Of a stretch of DNA of 64,000 nucleotides, positions 51,287-59,949 are shown one piece after another. Each line of letters begins with the position of its first letter. The stretch's first letter is position 1. The stretch spans positions 186,001 to 250,000 of the forward strand of contig NZ_WBOS01000002.1 of NCBI RefSeq assembly GCF_008923245.1, in the 5' to 3' direction. This DNA comes from Cytobacillus depressus (GTDB taxonomy: Bacteria > Bacillota > Bacilli > Bacillales > Cytobacillaceae). Both the position numbers and the translations under genes were made by a program. Below the pieces are notes generated by a model that was given only the letters and a program-made list of their open reading frames with translations, searched no databases and was not told the origin of the DNA.

Positions 51287-52549
51287 ATGGCTGAAGGAAC
51301 AAAAGAGAAGTCAATGAACTTTGACAAACTGCCAGAAGAAGCTGCTTCTAGACTGGACTGGTTAGGAAGCTATGGTGAAGACCCTGAAGGGGGAGTATCA
51401 CGTCTCCTTTATTCAAAAGCTTGGGTTGAAGGCCAAAACGCTTTAAAAGGGTGGATGGAAGAAATCGGCCTTGAAGCTAAATTTGATGAAATTGGCAATT
51501 TGTTTGGAACCCTTAAAGGGAAAAATACGAATGAAACGGTTCTGACTGGTTCACATGTTGATACGGTAAAAAATGGCGGTAAATATGATGGTGCATATGG
51601 CATTATTGCTGGAATTTTAGCCATTAAGTATTTAAAAGAAACTTACGGTGAGCCACTTCGCAATATTGAAGTCGTATCAATGGCTGAAGAAGAAGGAAGT
51701 CGTTTTCCTTACGCGTTCTGGGGCTCTAAAAATATTGTTGGGCTAGCGAAACGTGAAGAAGTTGAAAATATTAAAGACTTCGAAGGAATTCCATTCGTCG
51801 AAGCGATGAAAAATGTAGGCTTTGGTTTTAGAGATGAATCCAAAGGGATGCGTGAAGATTTAAAGGCTTTCGTAGAAGTTCATGTTGAACAAGGTAGCGT
51901 TCTAGAAACTGAAAAGATTCCAGTAGGTGTTGTTAATAACATCGTTGGACAAAGACGCTATACAGTAGAAATTACAGGCGAAGCTAATCATGCGGGTACA
52001 ACACCAATGGGCTATCGCAAAGATGCGATGTATGCTGCAAGCCAAATGGTTTATGAAATCATTTCTATGTGTAAAGAAGAGGGAGATCCACTTGTAACAA
52101 CAGTGGGTAAAATCGAAGCTCAGCCTAGTATTGTTAACGTAGTTCCTGGTAAAGCAATCTTCACAATTGATGTACGTCATACTGAAAAAGAGGCAATTGT
52201 TTCTTTCACTGAAAAAATGACTGCACGAATGGAAGCAATTTCTAAAGAGCATGGTGTTGAAACAAACATCGATCTTTGGATGGATGCTGATCCTGTTCCT
52301 ATGGACCAGAAGGTTGTTGAATTAATTGAAAAACAATGCAAAGAGAATGGTTTGACTTTCAAACTAATGCACAGTGGGGCAGGCCATGATTCACAAATTT
52401 TTGCTCCAGCTGTACCAACAGCTATGCTTTTCGTTCCTAGCTTAAAAGGAATTAGCCATAATCCAGCTGAGTTTACTGAACCAGCAGACTTGGCTGAAGG
52501 TGTGAAAGCGCTGATTGGTGCCCTTTATGAATTAGGGTATAAAGAATAA
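51287..52549 (+). CDS. allC: Allantoate amidohydrolase
   Basis: M20-family enzyme that hydrolyses allantoate to (S)-ureidoglycine, CO2 and NH3. 420 residues. Metal ligands: 'TGSHVDTV', 'GGKYDGAYG', 'AEEEGSRF', 'EVHVEQG' and 'ISHNPAEF'. The lid domain contains 'GEANHAGTTPM'. Ortholog of E. coli AllC and B. subtilis PucF. ATG 51287 is eight bases from AAAGGA; an earlier in-frame ATG (51278) overlaps. First gene of a six-gene operon allC-allE-allD-allD-allF-allG. Confidence 0.94.
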   Translation: MAEGTKEKSMNFDKLPEEAASRLDWLGSYGEDPEGGVSRLLYSKAWVEGQNALKGWMEEIGLEAKFDEIGNLFGTLKGKNTNETVLTGSHVDTVKNGGKYDGAYGIIAGILAIKYLKETYGEPLRNIEVVSMAEEEGSRFPYAFWGSKNIVGLAKREEVENIKDFEGIPFVEAMKNVGFGFRDESKGMREDLKAFVEVHVEQGSVLETEKIPVGVVNNIVGQRRYTVEITGEANHAGTTPMGYRKDAMYAASQMVYEIISMCKEEGDPLVTTVGKIEAQPSIVNVVPGKAIFTIDVRHTEKEAIVSFTEKMTARMEAISKEHGVETNIDLWMDADPVPMDQKVVELIEKQCKENGLTFKLMHSGAGHDSQIFAPAVPTAMLFVPSLKGISHNPAEFTEPADLAEGVKALIGALYELGYKE

Positions 52550-52621
52550 TTTATATCAGCAAAGTATAAACAGGTTTTTTACCTTTTATAATAAAAAAGA
52601 GACGAAGAGGAGAATGTATCG

Positions 52622-53386
52622 ATGGGTTATCCAAAAGATTTACTTTCAAGTAGATCCATTATCAAACATGGTTTATATGCTTTAATCGCACCTGAAGGTC
52701 TTGTAAATAATGTTATTCCTGGATTTGAAAATTGCACAATGTCGATTTTAGGATCTCCACAATTAGGTGCAACCTTTGTTGATTACATCGTTACAATGCA
52801 TGAAGGCGGAAAGAATAGCCAAGGCTACTGCGGACAAGCAGATGTTGAATGCTTCGTATACGTTTTAGGTGGAAAAGTAAAAGCAAAAGCTGACGACCAA
52901 GAATTTGTTCTAGAGGAAAGCGGCTATTTATACTGCCCACCAGGCGTTACTATGTACTTAGAAAACATGGAAGCTGGCGATTCTCGTCTATTCCTTTATA
53001 AACAAAAACACAAGCCACTAGAAGGCCGTAAGCCATGGGTTGTTTCTGGTCATTCAAACGATATTGAATACAGAGACTACGATGATATGCACAATGTTCA
53101 TATTAAAGATTTATTACCAATGGATATTGATTTTGATATGAACTTCCACATTTTATCTTTCGACCCTGCGGCTAGCCATCCATTTATTGAAACACATTAT
53201 CAGCAGCATGGTGCATACTTACTTTCTGGTGAAGGTATGTATAACCTTGATAATGAGTGGATTCCAGTTAAAAAAGGCGATTACATTTTCATGGGTCCTT
53301 ATGTTCATCAAGCAGCTTATGCTGTTGGAAGAGAACCATTAACTTATGTTTACTCTAAAGACTGTAATCGGGATCCAGAATTATAA
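52622..53386 (+). CDS. allE: (S)-ureidoglycine aminohydrolase
   Basis: Mn2+-dependent bicupin that removes ammonia from (S)-ureidoglycine to give (S)-ureidoglycolate, keeping stereochemistry. 254 residues. Two cupin barrels; in the second, metal ligands are in 'HPFIETHYQQHGAYLLSGEGMYNLD' (E, H, Q, H cluster) and 'GPYVHQAAYAVG'. Ortholog of E. coli AllE (YlbA, 261). The GAGGAG site is well spaced. Confidence 0.94.
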   Translation: MGYPKDLLSSRSIIKHGLYALIAPEGLVNNVIPGFENCTMSILGSPQLGATFVDYIVTMHEGGKNSQGYCGQADVECFVYVLGGKVKAKADDQEFVLEESGYLYCPPGVTMYLENMEAGDSRLFLYKQKHKPLEGRKPWVVSGHSNDIEYRDYDDMHNVHIKDLLPMDIDFDMNFHILSFDPAASHPFIETHYQQHGAYLLSGEGMYNLDNEWIPVKKGDYIFMGPYVHQAAYAVGREPLTYVYSKDCNRDPEL

Positions 53387-53409
53387 TTAGCAACTAAAGA
53401 GGTGTCACG

Positions 53410-54462
53410 ATGAGAATTAGTCAAGAGGATTTAAAAGGTCTTATCAAAACAAAGCTGCATAATGCTGGTCTAAAAGAAGACCATGCCGAAACAGCAGCAG
53501 ACGTACTCGTATTTGCAGACGAAAGAGGAATTCATTCTCACGGTGCAATGCGTGTAGAGTATTATGCTGAAAGAATTGCTAAAGGCGGAATTAATACAAA
53601 TCCTGACTTTAGATTCGAGAAAACAGGTCCTTGCTCAGGGGTTTTCCATGCAGATGGCGGGAATGGTCATACAGCTGCTAAATTAGCAATGGATGAAGCC
53701 ATCAAAATGGCTAAAGAAAGCGGCATTGCTATTGTTGGTGTAAGAGATATGTCCCATAGTGGTGCAATTTCTTACTTTACACATCAAGCTGCAGATGCAA
53801 ATCTGATTGGGCTTACAGTTTGTCAGTCCGACCCGATGGTTGTTCCTTTCGGCGGAGCAGAGCCTTATTATGGCACGAATCCAATTGCGTTTGCTGCACC
53901 AAGTGCGGAAGATGGCAAATTCATTACATTAGATATGGCTACAACTGTTCAAGCTTGGGGGAAAATCCTTCATGCAAGATCAAAAAATGAATCGATTCCA
54001 GATACATGGGCAGTAGACAAAAATGGAGAGCCGACAACTGATCCGTTTAATGTGAACGCATTATTACCGATTTCTGGACCTAAAGGTTACGGCCTCATGA
54101 TGATGGTTGACGTTTTATCAGGTATTTTACTCGGCCTTCCGTTTGGAAATAAAGTTTCTTCAATGTACGAAGATTTAACAGAATACCGCAAATTAGGTCA
54201 GCTTCATATTGTCATTAATCCGGAGTTTTTCGGTAGTCTAGGCAATTTCAAGAAAGATATTTCGCAAACAATGGATGACTTAAATCAAATTAAACCTGCT
54301 CCAGGCTTCTCAAAGGTTTTATACCCTGGACAAAATAATGATGTCGTTATTGCTGAATATAAGGAAAACGGCATTGAAATTGTTGATGACATTTTAGAGT
54401 ATTTACGCTCTGATGTGATCCATAACAATCAATATGATCACAAAGATCCATTTGCAAAGTGA
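53410..54462 (+). CDS. allD: Ureidoglycolate dehydrogenase, copy 1
   Basis: NAD(P)-dependent enzyme of the type-2 malate/lactate dehydrogenase family; oxidises (S)-ureidoglycolate to oxalurate. 350 residues (E. coli AllD 349). Catalytic His is in 'DMSHSGAISYF', substrate contacts in 'RGIHSHGAMRVEYYAERI', and nucleotide loop 'CQSDPMVVPFGGAEPYYGTNP'. Aligns throughout with E. coli AllD, including 'GPKGYGLMMMVDVLSG'. Directly followed by a paralogue. Confidence 0.94.
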   Translation: MRISQEDLKGLIKTKLHNAGLKEDHAETAADVLVFADERGIHSHGAMRVEYYAERIAKGGINTNPDFRFEKTGPCSGVFHADGGNGHTAAKLAMDEAIKMAKESGIAIVGVRDMSHSGAISYFTHQAADANLIGLTVCQSDPMVVPFGGAEPYYGTNPIAFAAPSAEDGKFITLDMATTVQAWGKILHARSKNESIPDTWAVDKNGEPTTDPFNVNALLPISGPKGYGLMMMVDVLSGILLGLPFGNKVSSMYEDLTEYRKLGQLHIVINPEFFGSLGNFKKDISQTMDDLNQIKPAPGFSKVLYPGQNNDVVIAEYKENGIEIVDDILEYLRSDVIHNNQYDHKDPFAK

Positions 54463-54503
54463 TTTTAAAAGATATAGGGACGAATCCAAAGGGGTGAGAG
54501 GGA

Positions 54504-55553
54504 ATGAGATTATCAAAAGAGCAATTGCACGAATTAATTGCTACGAAGCTTCATAAAGCTGGATTAACAGAAGATCATGCAAGCGGAGTAGCGGATGTAC
54601 TTGTTCATGCGGATGCAAGAGGTGTTCACTCTCATGGGGCAATGAGAGTGGAATATTATGCCGAAAGAATTGCTAAAGGCGGTCTAAATAGTAATCCCGA
54701 GTTCAAGTTTGAAAAAACAGGTCCATGTACAGCAATTTTTGACGGGGATAATGGAGTTGGCCATGTTGCAGCAAAGCTTGCCATGGATGAGGCCATTAAA
54801 ATGGCTAAGGAAAATGGTGTAGCAGTAGTTGGCGTAAGAAGAATCGGCCATAGCGGTGCGCTTTCTTATTTCGTACAACAGGCTGCAAATGAGAATTTAG
54901 TTGGGATTTCAGTTTGTCAATCCGATCCGATGGTTGTTCCTTTTGGCGGTTCTGAGCCTTATTACGGTACGAACCCGATCGCTTTTGCAGCACCAGGCAA
55001 GGACGGAGAACACATTACTTTTGATATGGCGACAACTGTTCAGGCTTGGGGAAAAATTCTTCATGCAAGATCGAAAAATGAATCCATTCCTGATACATGG
55101 GCTGTTGATAGCAATGGGGAACGAACAACTGATCCATTTAAAGTTAATGCGTTAGTTCCTATTGCAGGTCCAAAAGGATACGGCCTTATGATGATGGTTG
55201 ATGTTTTATCAGGTATTCTTCTTGGCCTTCCATTTGGAAACAAAGTATCTTCTATGTACCATGATCTCACTGAATACCGTAATCTTGGTCAGCTGCATAT
55301 TGTCATTAACCCTGAGTTCTTTACAGGAATCAAAGGCTTCCAAGAAGATATTGCAACAACAATGAAAGACCTTAATAACATCAAGCCAGCTCCTGGTTTT
55401 GATCAAGTTTCTTATCCCGGACAGCGCAGTGCTGAAAGAGAGAAGAAATACGAAGAAAACGGCATTGAAATTGTTGACCATATTTATGAGTATTTAATTT
55501 CAGATGTTGTTCACAACAATGCGTATGACAATAAAAGCCCTTTTGCAAAATAA
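54504..55553 (+). CDS. allD2: Ureidoglycolate dehydrogenase, copy 2
   Basis: 349 residues, about three quarters identical by eye to the preceding gene; the C-terminal third is nearly the same while the middle ('RRIGHSGALSYFVQQAANENL') and the region after 'EFF' differ. All catalytic residues are kept (His in 'GHSGALSYF'). 41 bases separate the two, with a separate GGGGTGAG site. A tandem duplication; specificity for NAD versus NADP or the other ureidoglycolate enantiomer could differ. Confidence 0.93.
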   Translation: MRLSKEQLHELIATKLHKAGLTEDHASGVADVLVHADARGVHSHGAMRVEYYAERIAKGGLNSNPEFKFEKTGPCTAIFDGDNGVGHVAAKLAMDEAIKMAKENGVAVVGVRRIGHSGALSYFVQQAANENLVGISVCQSDPMVVPFGGSEPYYGTNPIAFAAPGKDGEHITFDMATTVQAWGKILHARSKNESIPDTWAVDSNGERTTDPFKVNALVPIAGPKGYGLMMMVDVLSGILLGLPFGNKVSSMYHDLTEYRNLGQLHIVINPEFFTGIKGFQEDIATTMKDLNNIKPAPGFDQVSYPGQRSAEREKKYEENGIEIVDHIYEYLISDVVHNNAYDNKSPFAK

Positions 55554-55571
55554 CAGATGAAAGAGTAAGAT

Positions 55572-55598
55572 GGGTGGTCACTGTTTAAGTTGCCACCC
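55572..55598 (+). terminator. Weak stem-loop after allD2
   Basis: GGGTGG / CCACCC around a 15-base loop, T-poor tail. Partial attenuation at most, since allF continues downstream. Confidence 0.35.
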
Positions 55599-55676
55599 TT
55601 CTTCCATGGGCGTAAATTGTTTTAATACAATTACTTTATAAAAAGTAAGAAAAAAATAAAAAGAGGTGCTTGAAAC

Positions 55677-57422
55677 ATGCTTTATACAATCGTTAAACAG
55701 AATTCATACCAGGATTCAGTTAACCTAATGCTTCTTACAAATAAAATTTCAACAATGGAAGGCGTAAACAAAGTCCAAGTTATGATGGGTACGCCTGCTA
55801 ACAAAGATATTTTCAAAACTGCTGGTCTTTTCACTGAAGAACTTGAAGGTGCTGCATCAAATGATATGTGTATCGTTGTTGACACTGATTCAGAAGAAAA
55901 AATTCAAGAAGTTCTTGATGAAGTAGATAACTATTTAAGCAACCAAGCAATCAGCAACGCTAAAGAAGCTTTTGAAACTGTTCGTTCTTGGGATAAAGCG
56001 ACAAATGCATTACCAGGTGCGAATCTTGCAATCATTTCTACACCAGGTCAATATGCAGCTGAAGAAGCAGAAAAAGCACTTGATAGAGATATGCACGTTC
56101 TAATTTTCAGTGACAACGTAACAACTGAAGATGAGCGTCGAATTAAAGAAAAAGCTCATGAAAAAGGTCTTCTTGTAATGGGTCCTGACTGTGGTACAGC
56201 AGTTGTTTCTGGTGTTCCTCTTGCATTCGCAAACGTTATGAAAACTGGGAAAATTGGTGTAATCGGTGCTTCTGGAACAGGTATTCAAGAAGTTACAACT
56301 GAAATTGACCGTTTAGGCGCTGGAATTAGCCATGCAATCGGTACTGGCGGCCGTGACCTATCTGAAAAAATTGGTGCGATTACAATGTTAGATGGTATTA
56401 AGGCATTAGCGCAAAATAGCCAAACAGAAGTAATCACATTAATTTCAAAACCACCAGCTAAAGAAGTTCGTGACGAAGTTGTTCAATTACTTCAAAGCGT
56501 TGGAAAACCAGTTGTTGCGATTTTCCTTGGTGAAGAGCCACATAATCATGAAGGTAATATTTACTATGCAAACACTCTTGAAGAAACAGCTGCTATCGCT
56601 GTAGATCTTGTTAAAGGCAACCCAATCAAGCCAAATTACAACAAACTAAATGCAGAAGTTCCTGCTGTAGAACTAAAACCAGAACAAAAAACAATCAAAG
56701 GTTTATATTCAGGCGGTACCCTTGGTTATGAAGCAGCTACTCTTATTAGCAGAGGTCTTAACCTTGGTAAAGCTGATCATCATGAAGAAGGTTACCTTCT
56801 AAATGCAAACGGTTTTGAAATCATCGACCTTGGTGATGATATTTATACGCAAGGTAAACCGCATCCAATGATTGATCCTGATACAAGAATCCAGTTCTTC
56901 CAAAGAGCTGCACAAGATGAGTCAACAGCTATCATCCTATTTGATGTTGTTCTTGGATATGGTTCTCATGAAGATATGGCAAGTGCTCTTATCCCTGGAA
57001 TCGAAAAAATTCAAAAAGAAGCACAAGCAAATGGCAGAAACATTTACTTTGTTGCAACTGTTTGTGGTACTGATCAAGATCCACAAAACATGGACGATCA
57101 AAAAGCAAAACTTAAAGAAGCTGGCGTTATCTTAGGCGATAGCAATAACCAAGCAATTCTTACTGCGTTAGCAATGCTTGATATCCAGATTGAAGAAGTA
57201 CAAAAAGAAGTAGTTCCAGCTAAAGAAGTGGCAAAAGCAGAAATTACTGTTTCAGAAGCAATTGAAAAATTATTAACTGAAAAACCAAACGTAGTTAACG
57301 TTGGATTAAAGAAATTCACAGAAGCGATTACTGCAAACGGCGGAAGAGTTGTTCAGTATGACTGGCGTCCAGTTGCTGGCGGCAACCCAAGAATGCGTAA
57401 AATCTTAAGTGTACTTCGCTAA
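55677..57422 (+). CDS. allF: AllF (FdrA), subunit of oxamate carbamoyltransferase
   Basis: 581 residues, succinyl-CoA synthetase-like fold. E. coli FdrA/AllF segments are recognisable throughout: 'YQDSVNLMLLTNKIS', 'VMMGTPANKDI', 'LLVMGPDCGTAVVSGVPLAFANV', 'GVIGASGTGIQEVT', 'IDLGDDIYTQGKPHPMIDPDTR'. To current knowledge AllF with AllG and AllH converts oxalurate and phosphate to oxamate and carbamoyl phosphate. GAGGTGC site upstream. Preferred-codon usage is high. Roughly 45 residues before 'SVAEAIEKLL' are a charged linker. Confidence 0.92.
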   Translation: MLYTIVKQNSYQDSVNLMLLTNKISTMEGVNKVQVMMGTPANKDIFKTAGLFTEELEGAASNDMCIVVDTDSEEKIQEVLDEVDNYLSNQAISNAKEAFETVRSWDKATNALPGANLAIISTPGQYAAEEAEKALDRDMHVLIFSDNVTTEDERRIKEKAHEKGLLVMGPDCGTAVVSGVPLAFANVMKTGKIGVIGASGTGIQEVTTEIDRLGAGISHAIGTGGRDLSEKIGAITMLDGIKALAQNSQTEVITLISKPPAKEVRDEVVQLLQSVGKPVVAIFLGEEPHNHEGNIYYANTLEETAAIAVDLVKGNPIKPNYNKLNAEVPAVELKPEQKTIKGLYSGGTLGYEAATLISRGLNLGKADHHEEGYLLNANGFEIIDLGDDIYTQGKPHPMIDPDTRIQFFQRAAQDESTAIILFDVVLGYGSHEDMASALIPGIEKIQKEAQANGRNIYFVATVCGTDQDPQNMDDQKAKLKEAGVILGDSNNQAILTALAMLDIQIEEVQKEVVPAKEVAKAEITVSEAIEKLLTEKPNVVNVGLKKFTEAITANGGRVVQYDWRPVAGGNPRMRKILSVLR

Positions 57423-57491
57423 TCGAAAGAATTTATTCAAATTTAAGATCACCGAATTACACTACCAATGAATTTTCAGGAGGAAAGCATA

Positions 57492-58766
57492 ATGTACGGA
57501 CAATTTAAAACAATTGATGAAGCAAATAGAGCGGTTATCGATAAAGTTGTATCAGGCGCACCATTTTTAGAGGATGTTGTTGAAGCTAGATCAGTTATTA
57601 AAGAATTAAATGGGAAAGTATTACTTCATGCTGGACCACCAATTAAATGGGAAAACATGACAAGCCCAATGCAAGGTTCTTGCGTAGGTGCTACATTATT
57701 TGAAGGATGGGCTTCTACTCCTGAAGAAGCATTTGAAATGCTTAAAAATGGAGAAATTGAATTCATTCCATGTCACCATGTGAATGCAGTTGGTCCAATG
57801 GGTGGAATCACATCTGGAAGCATGCCTGTTCTTGTTGTAGAAAATCGTGACGGCGGAAATCGCGCATTTTGTACAATGAATGAAGGAATTGGAGCAGTTC
57901 TACGTTTCGGTGCATATTCTCAAGAAGTAATTAACCGTCTAGGATGGTTCAGAGATATTCTTGGTCCAACCCTTTCTAAAGCACTTAAAGTTAAAGGTGA
58001 GGGCTTAAACGTAAACGTTATGATGGCAAAAGCGATTACAATGGGAGATGAGTTCCACCAACGTAATATTGCTGGTTCCCTTATTTTCCTTAAGGATATC
58101 GTTCCTTATATTTTACAAACAGATGTATCTGAAAAAGACAAGCAAGATGTTATTCAATTCTTAGCTGATACAGATCAGTATTTCTTAAATATTGCTATGG
58201 CATCAACAAAAGCAGTTATGGATACTGCAAGAGAAATCCAACATGGTACAGTTGTAACTGCAATGTGCCGTAACGGACATGAGTTCGGAATTCGTATTGC
58301 TGGTATGGGTGATCAATGGTTCACTGCACCAGTTAATACACCACAAGGTCTATTCTTTACAGGATATGACCAAGATATGGCTTGCCCTGACATGGGTGAC
58401 AGTGCAATCACTGAAACATTCGGTGTAGGCGGTTTTGCCATGATCGCTGCTCCTGGTGTTACACGTTTCGTAGGTGCTGGCGGTATGGACGATGCAATTA
58501 GCACAAGTAATGATATGATTGAAATTTGTATCGATCACAACCCTAACTTCTCAATTCCTACTTGGGATTTCAAAGGTTCTTGCCTTGGAATCGATGCTAG
58601 AAAAGTAGTTGAAACTGGAATCGAGCCTGTAATCAACACTGGTATTGCTCATAAAGAAGCTGGTGTGGGCCAAATCGGTGCAGGTACTGTTCGTGCTCCA
58701 TTAGCATGCTTTGAAAAAGCAATCGAAGCTTATGCAGTGAAGCTTGGATTAATCGAAGCAGAATAA
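57492..58766 (+). CDS. allG: AllG (DUF1116), subunit of oxamate carbamoyltransferase
   Basis: 424 residues of DUF1116 (YlbE). Typical motifs: 'EDVVEARSVIKELNGKVLLHAGPPI', 'MTSPMQGSCVGATLFEGWA', 'HHVNAVGPMGGITSGSMPVL' and 'MCRNGHEFGIRIAG'. ATG 57492 follows AGGAGGAAA; the frame extends eight codons upstream to 57468 but without a good site. Last gene of the operon, with a terminator. AllG is adjacent to AllF as in E. coli; the third subunit AllH is elsewhere in the window. Confidence 0.92.
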   Translation: MYGQFKTIDEANRAVIDKVVSGAPFLEDVVEARSVIKELNGKVLLHAGPPIKWENMTSPMQGSCVGATLFEGWASTPEEAFEMLKNGEIEFIPCHHVNAVGPMGGITSGSMPVLVVENRDGGNRAFCTMNEGIGAVLRFGAYSQEVINRLGWFRDILGPTLSKALKVKGEGLNVNVMMAKAITMGDEFHQRNIAGSLIFLKDIVPYILQTDVSEKDKQDVIQFLADTDQYFLNIAMASTKAVMDTAREIQHGTVVTAMCRNGHEFGIRIAGMGDQWFTAPVNTPQGLFFTGYDQDMACPDMGDSAITETFGVGGFAMIAAPGVTRFVGAGGMDDAISTSNDMIEICIDHNPNFSIPTWDFKGSCLGIDARKVVETGIEPVINTGIAHKEAGVGQIGAGTVRAPLACFEKAIEAYAVKLGLIEAE

Positions 58767-58778
58767 TGAAATCTTCTT

Positions 58779-58819
58779 GGAGAGGGATAGTTTTTTGCTA
58801 GTTCCTCTCCTCCTTTTTT
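58779..58819 (+). terminator. allG operon terminator
   Basis: GGAGAGG...CCTCTCC hairpin with mismatches in the upper stem, ending in CTCCTTTTTT. Confidence 0.75.
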
Positions 58820-58836
58820 GAAAGGCTCACTTTATT

Positions 58837-58871
58837 GTTGATTGAAGCGAGTGCCTGCAGCGGAAATCAAC
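58837..58871 (+). repeat. Intergenic repeat family A, mini copy
   Basis: GTTGATTGAAGCGAGTGCC then TGCAGCGGAAATCAAC: exactly the two ends of family A with the middle removed, 35 bases. Confidence 0.75.
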
Positions 58872-58905
58872 CTTTCAAAAAATGATATTTTTTTGAAAAA
58901 AATGC

Positions 58906-58935
58906 TTGCATAAAAAAACCGAAAAAGTACATAAT
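58906..58935 (+). promoter_or_regulatory. Candidate SigA promoter of allK
   Basis: TTGCAT, 18-base spacer, CATAAT, 34 bases before the start. It gives carbamate kinase separate expression from allCEDDFG. Confidence 0.5.
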
Positions 58936-58969
58936 CGGTTAGGAAGTTATATTAAAAGGAGTGTTGTTA

Positions 58970-59905
58970 ATGAGTAAGATTGTTTTAGCTATCGGTGGAA
59001 ACGCAATTATTAAAGAAGGTCAAAAAGGTACACTTGAAGAACAACAACAAAATATTAATGAAAGCTGTGAGCCTGTTCTTGCTTTAATCGAACAAGGTAA
59101 CACAGTAGTTATTACTCATGGTAACGGACCACAAGTTGGTAACTCATTAATCAAAAACCAAATGGCTGAATCAGTAGTGCCTGCTTATCCACTTGACGTT
59201 TTAGATGCAGAAACACAAGGGAACTTAGGATATTTAATCCAGCAAGCATTTAGAAATAAGATGGTTGAACGCAATATCAATAGATCAGTTGCTACTATTG
59301 TTACTCAAGCGGTAGTTTCTAAAGATGATCCAGCATTTGATAACCTAACGAAACCAGTTGGACCATTCTATACAAAAGAAGAATTAGACAAAATTCTTGA
59401 AACTGAAAAAATCTCTTACATAGAGGACAGTGGTAGAGGATACAGACGTGTTGTTGCTTCTCCAAAACCAGTAACAATCGTTGAGAAAGATGCAATTCAA
59501 GCGTTACTTGATAAAGAAATTACTGTTATTACAGCTGGCGGCGGCGGTATCCCTGTTATTGAAGAAAACGGTATGTTAATAGGCACTGACGCTGTAATCG
59601 ATAAAGATTTCGCAAGTGCATTATTAGCTGCAGAAATCAATGCTGACTACCTATTTATCTTAACTGGTGTTGAGCAAGTTGCGATCCATTTCGGAACTCC
59701 ACAACAACAAAACCTATTTGAAATGACAGTTGAAGAAGCTTTACGTTACATGGATGAAGGTCATTTCCCTAAAGGAAGCATGGGACCAAAAATCGAAGCT
59801 GCTATTCTGTTTTTACAAAAAGGCGGCAAAAACGTTATCATCACGTCTATGGATAAACTTCAAGATGCTCTTGAAGGCAAAACTGGTACACGTGTAACTC
59901 TATAA
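58970..59905 (+). CDS. allK: Catabolic carbamate kinase (AllK/ArcC family)
   Basis: 311 residues. Amino acid kinase fold: 'VLAIGGNAIIKEGQKG', 'VITHGNGPQVGNSLI', 'ITAGGGGIPVIEENG', 'DKDFASALLAAEINADYLFILTGVEQV', 'GSMGPKIEAAILFLQKGG'. Turns carbamoyl phosphate and ADP into ATP, CO2 and NH3. No arginine deiminase or ornithine carbamoyltransferase is near, so the carbamoyl phosphate must come from oxalurate. ATG 58970 is spaced from AAAAGGAG; the frame opens three codons earlier. E. coli YbcF/AllK is the functional analogue. Confidence 0.92.
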   Translation: MSKIVLAIGGNAIIKEGQKGTLEEQQQNINESCEPVLALIEQGNTVVITHGNGPQVGNSLIKNQMAESVVPAYPLDVLDAETQGNLGYLIQQAFRNKMVERNINRSVATIVTQAVVSKDDPAFDNLTKPVGPFYTKEELDKILETEKISYIEDSGRGYRRVVASPKPVTIVEKDAIQALLDKEITVITAGGGGIPVIEENGMLIGTDAVIDKDFASALLAAEINADYLFILTGVEQVAIHFGTPQQQNLFEMTVEEALRYMDEGHFPKGSMGPKIEAAILFLQKGGKNVIITSMDKLQDALEGKTGTRVTL

Positions 59906-59911
59906 TAAATA

Positions 59912-59938
59912 AAAAAAGACGGCGCTCGCCGTCTTTTT
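59912..59938 (+). terminator. allK terminator
   Basis: AAAAAGACGGC / GCCGTCTTTTT around GCTC, strong stem. Confidence 0.95.
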
Positions 59939-59949
59939 CCTTTTTAAAA

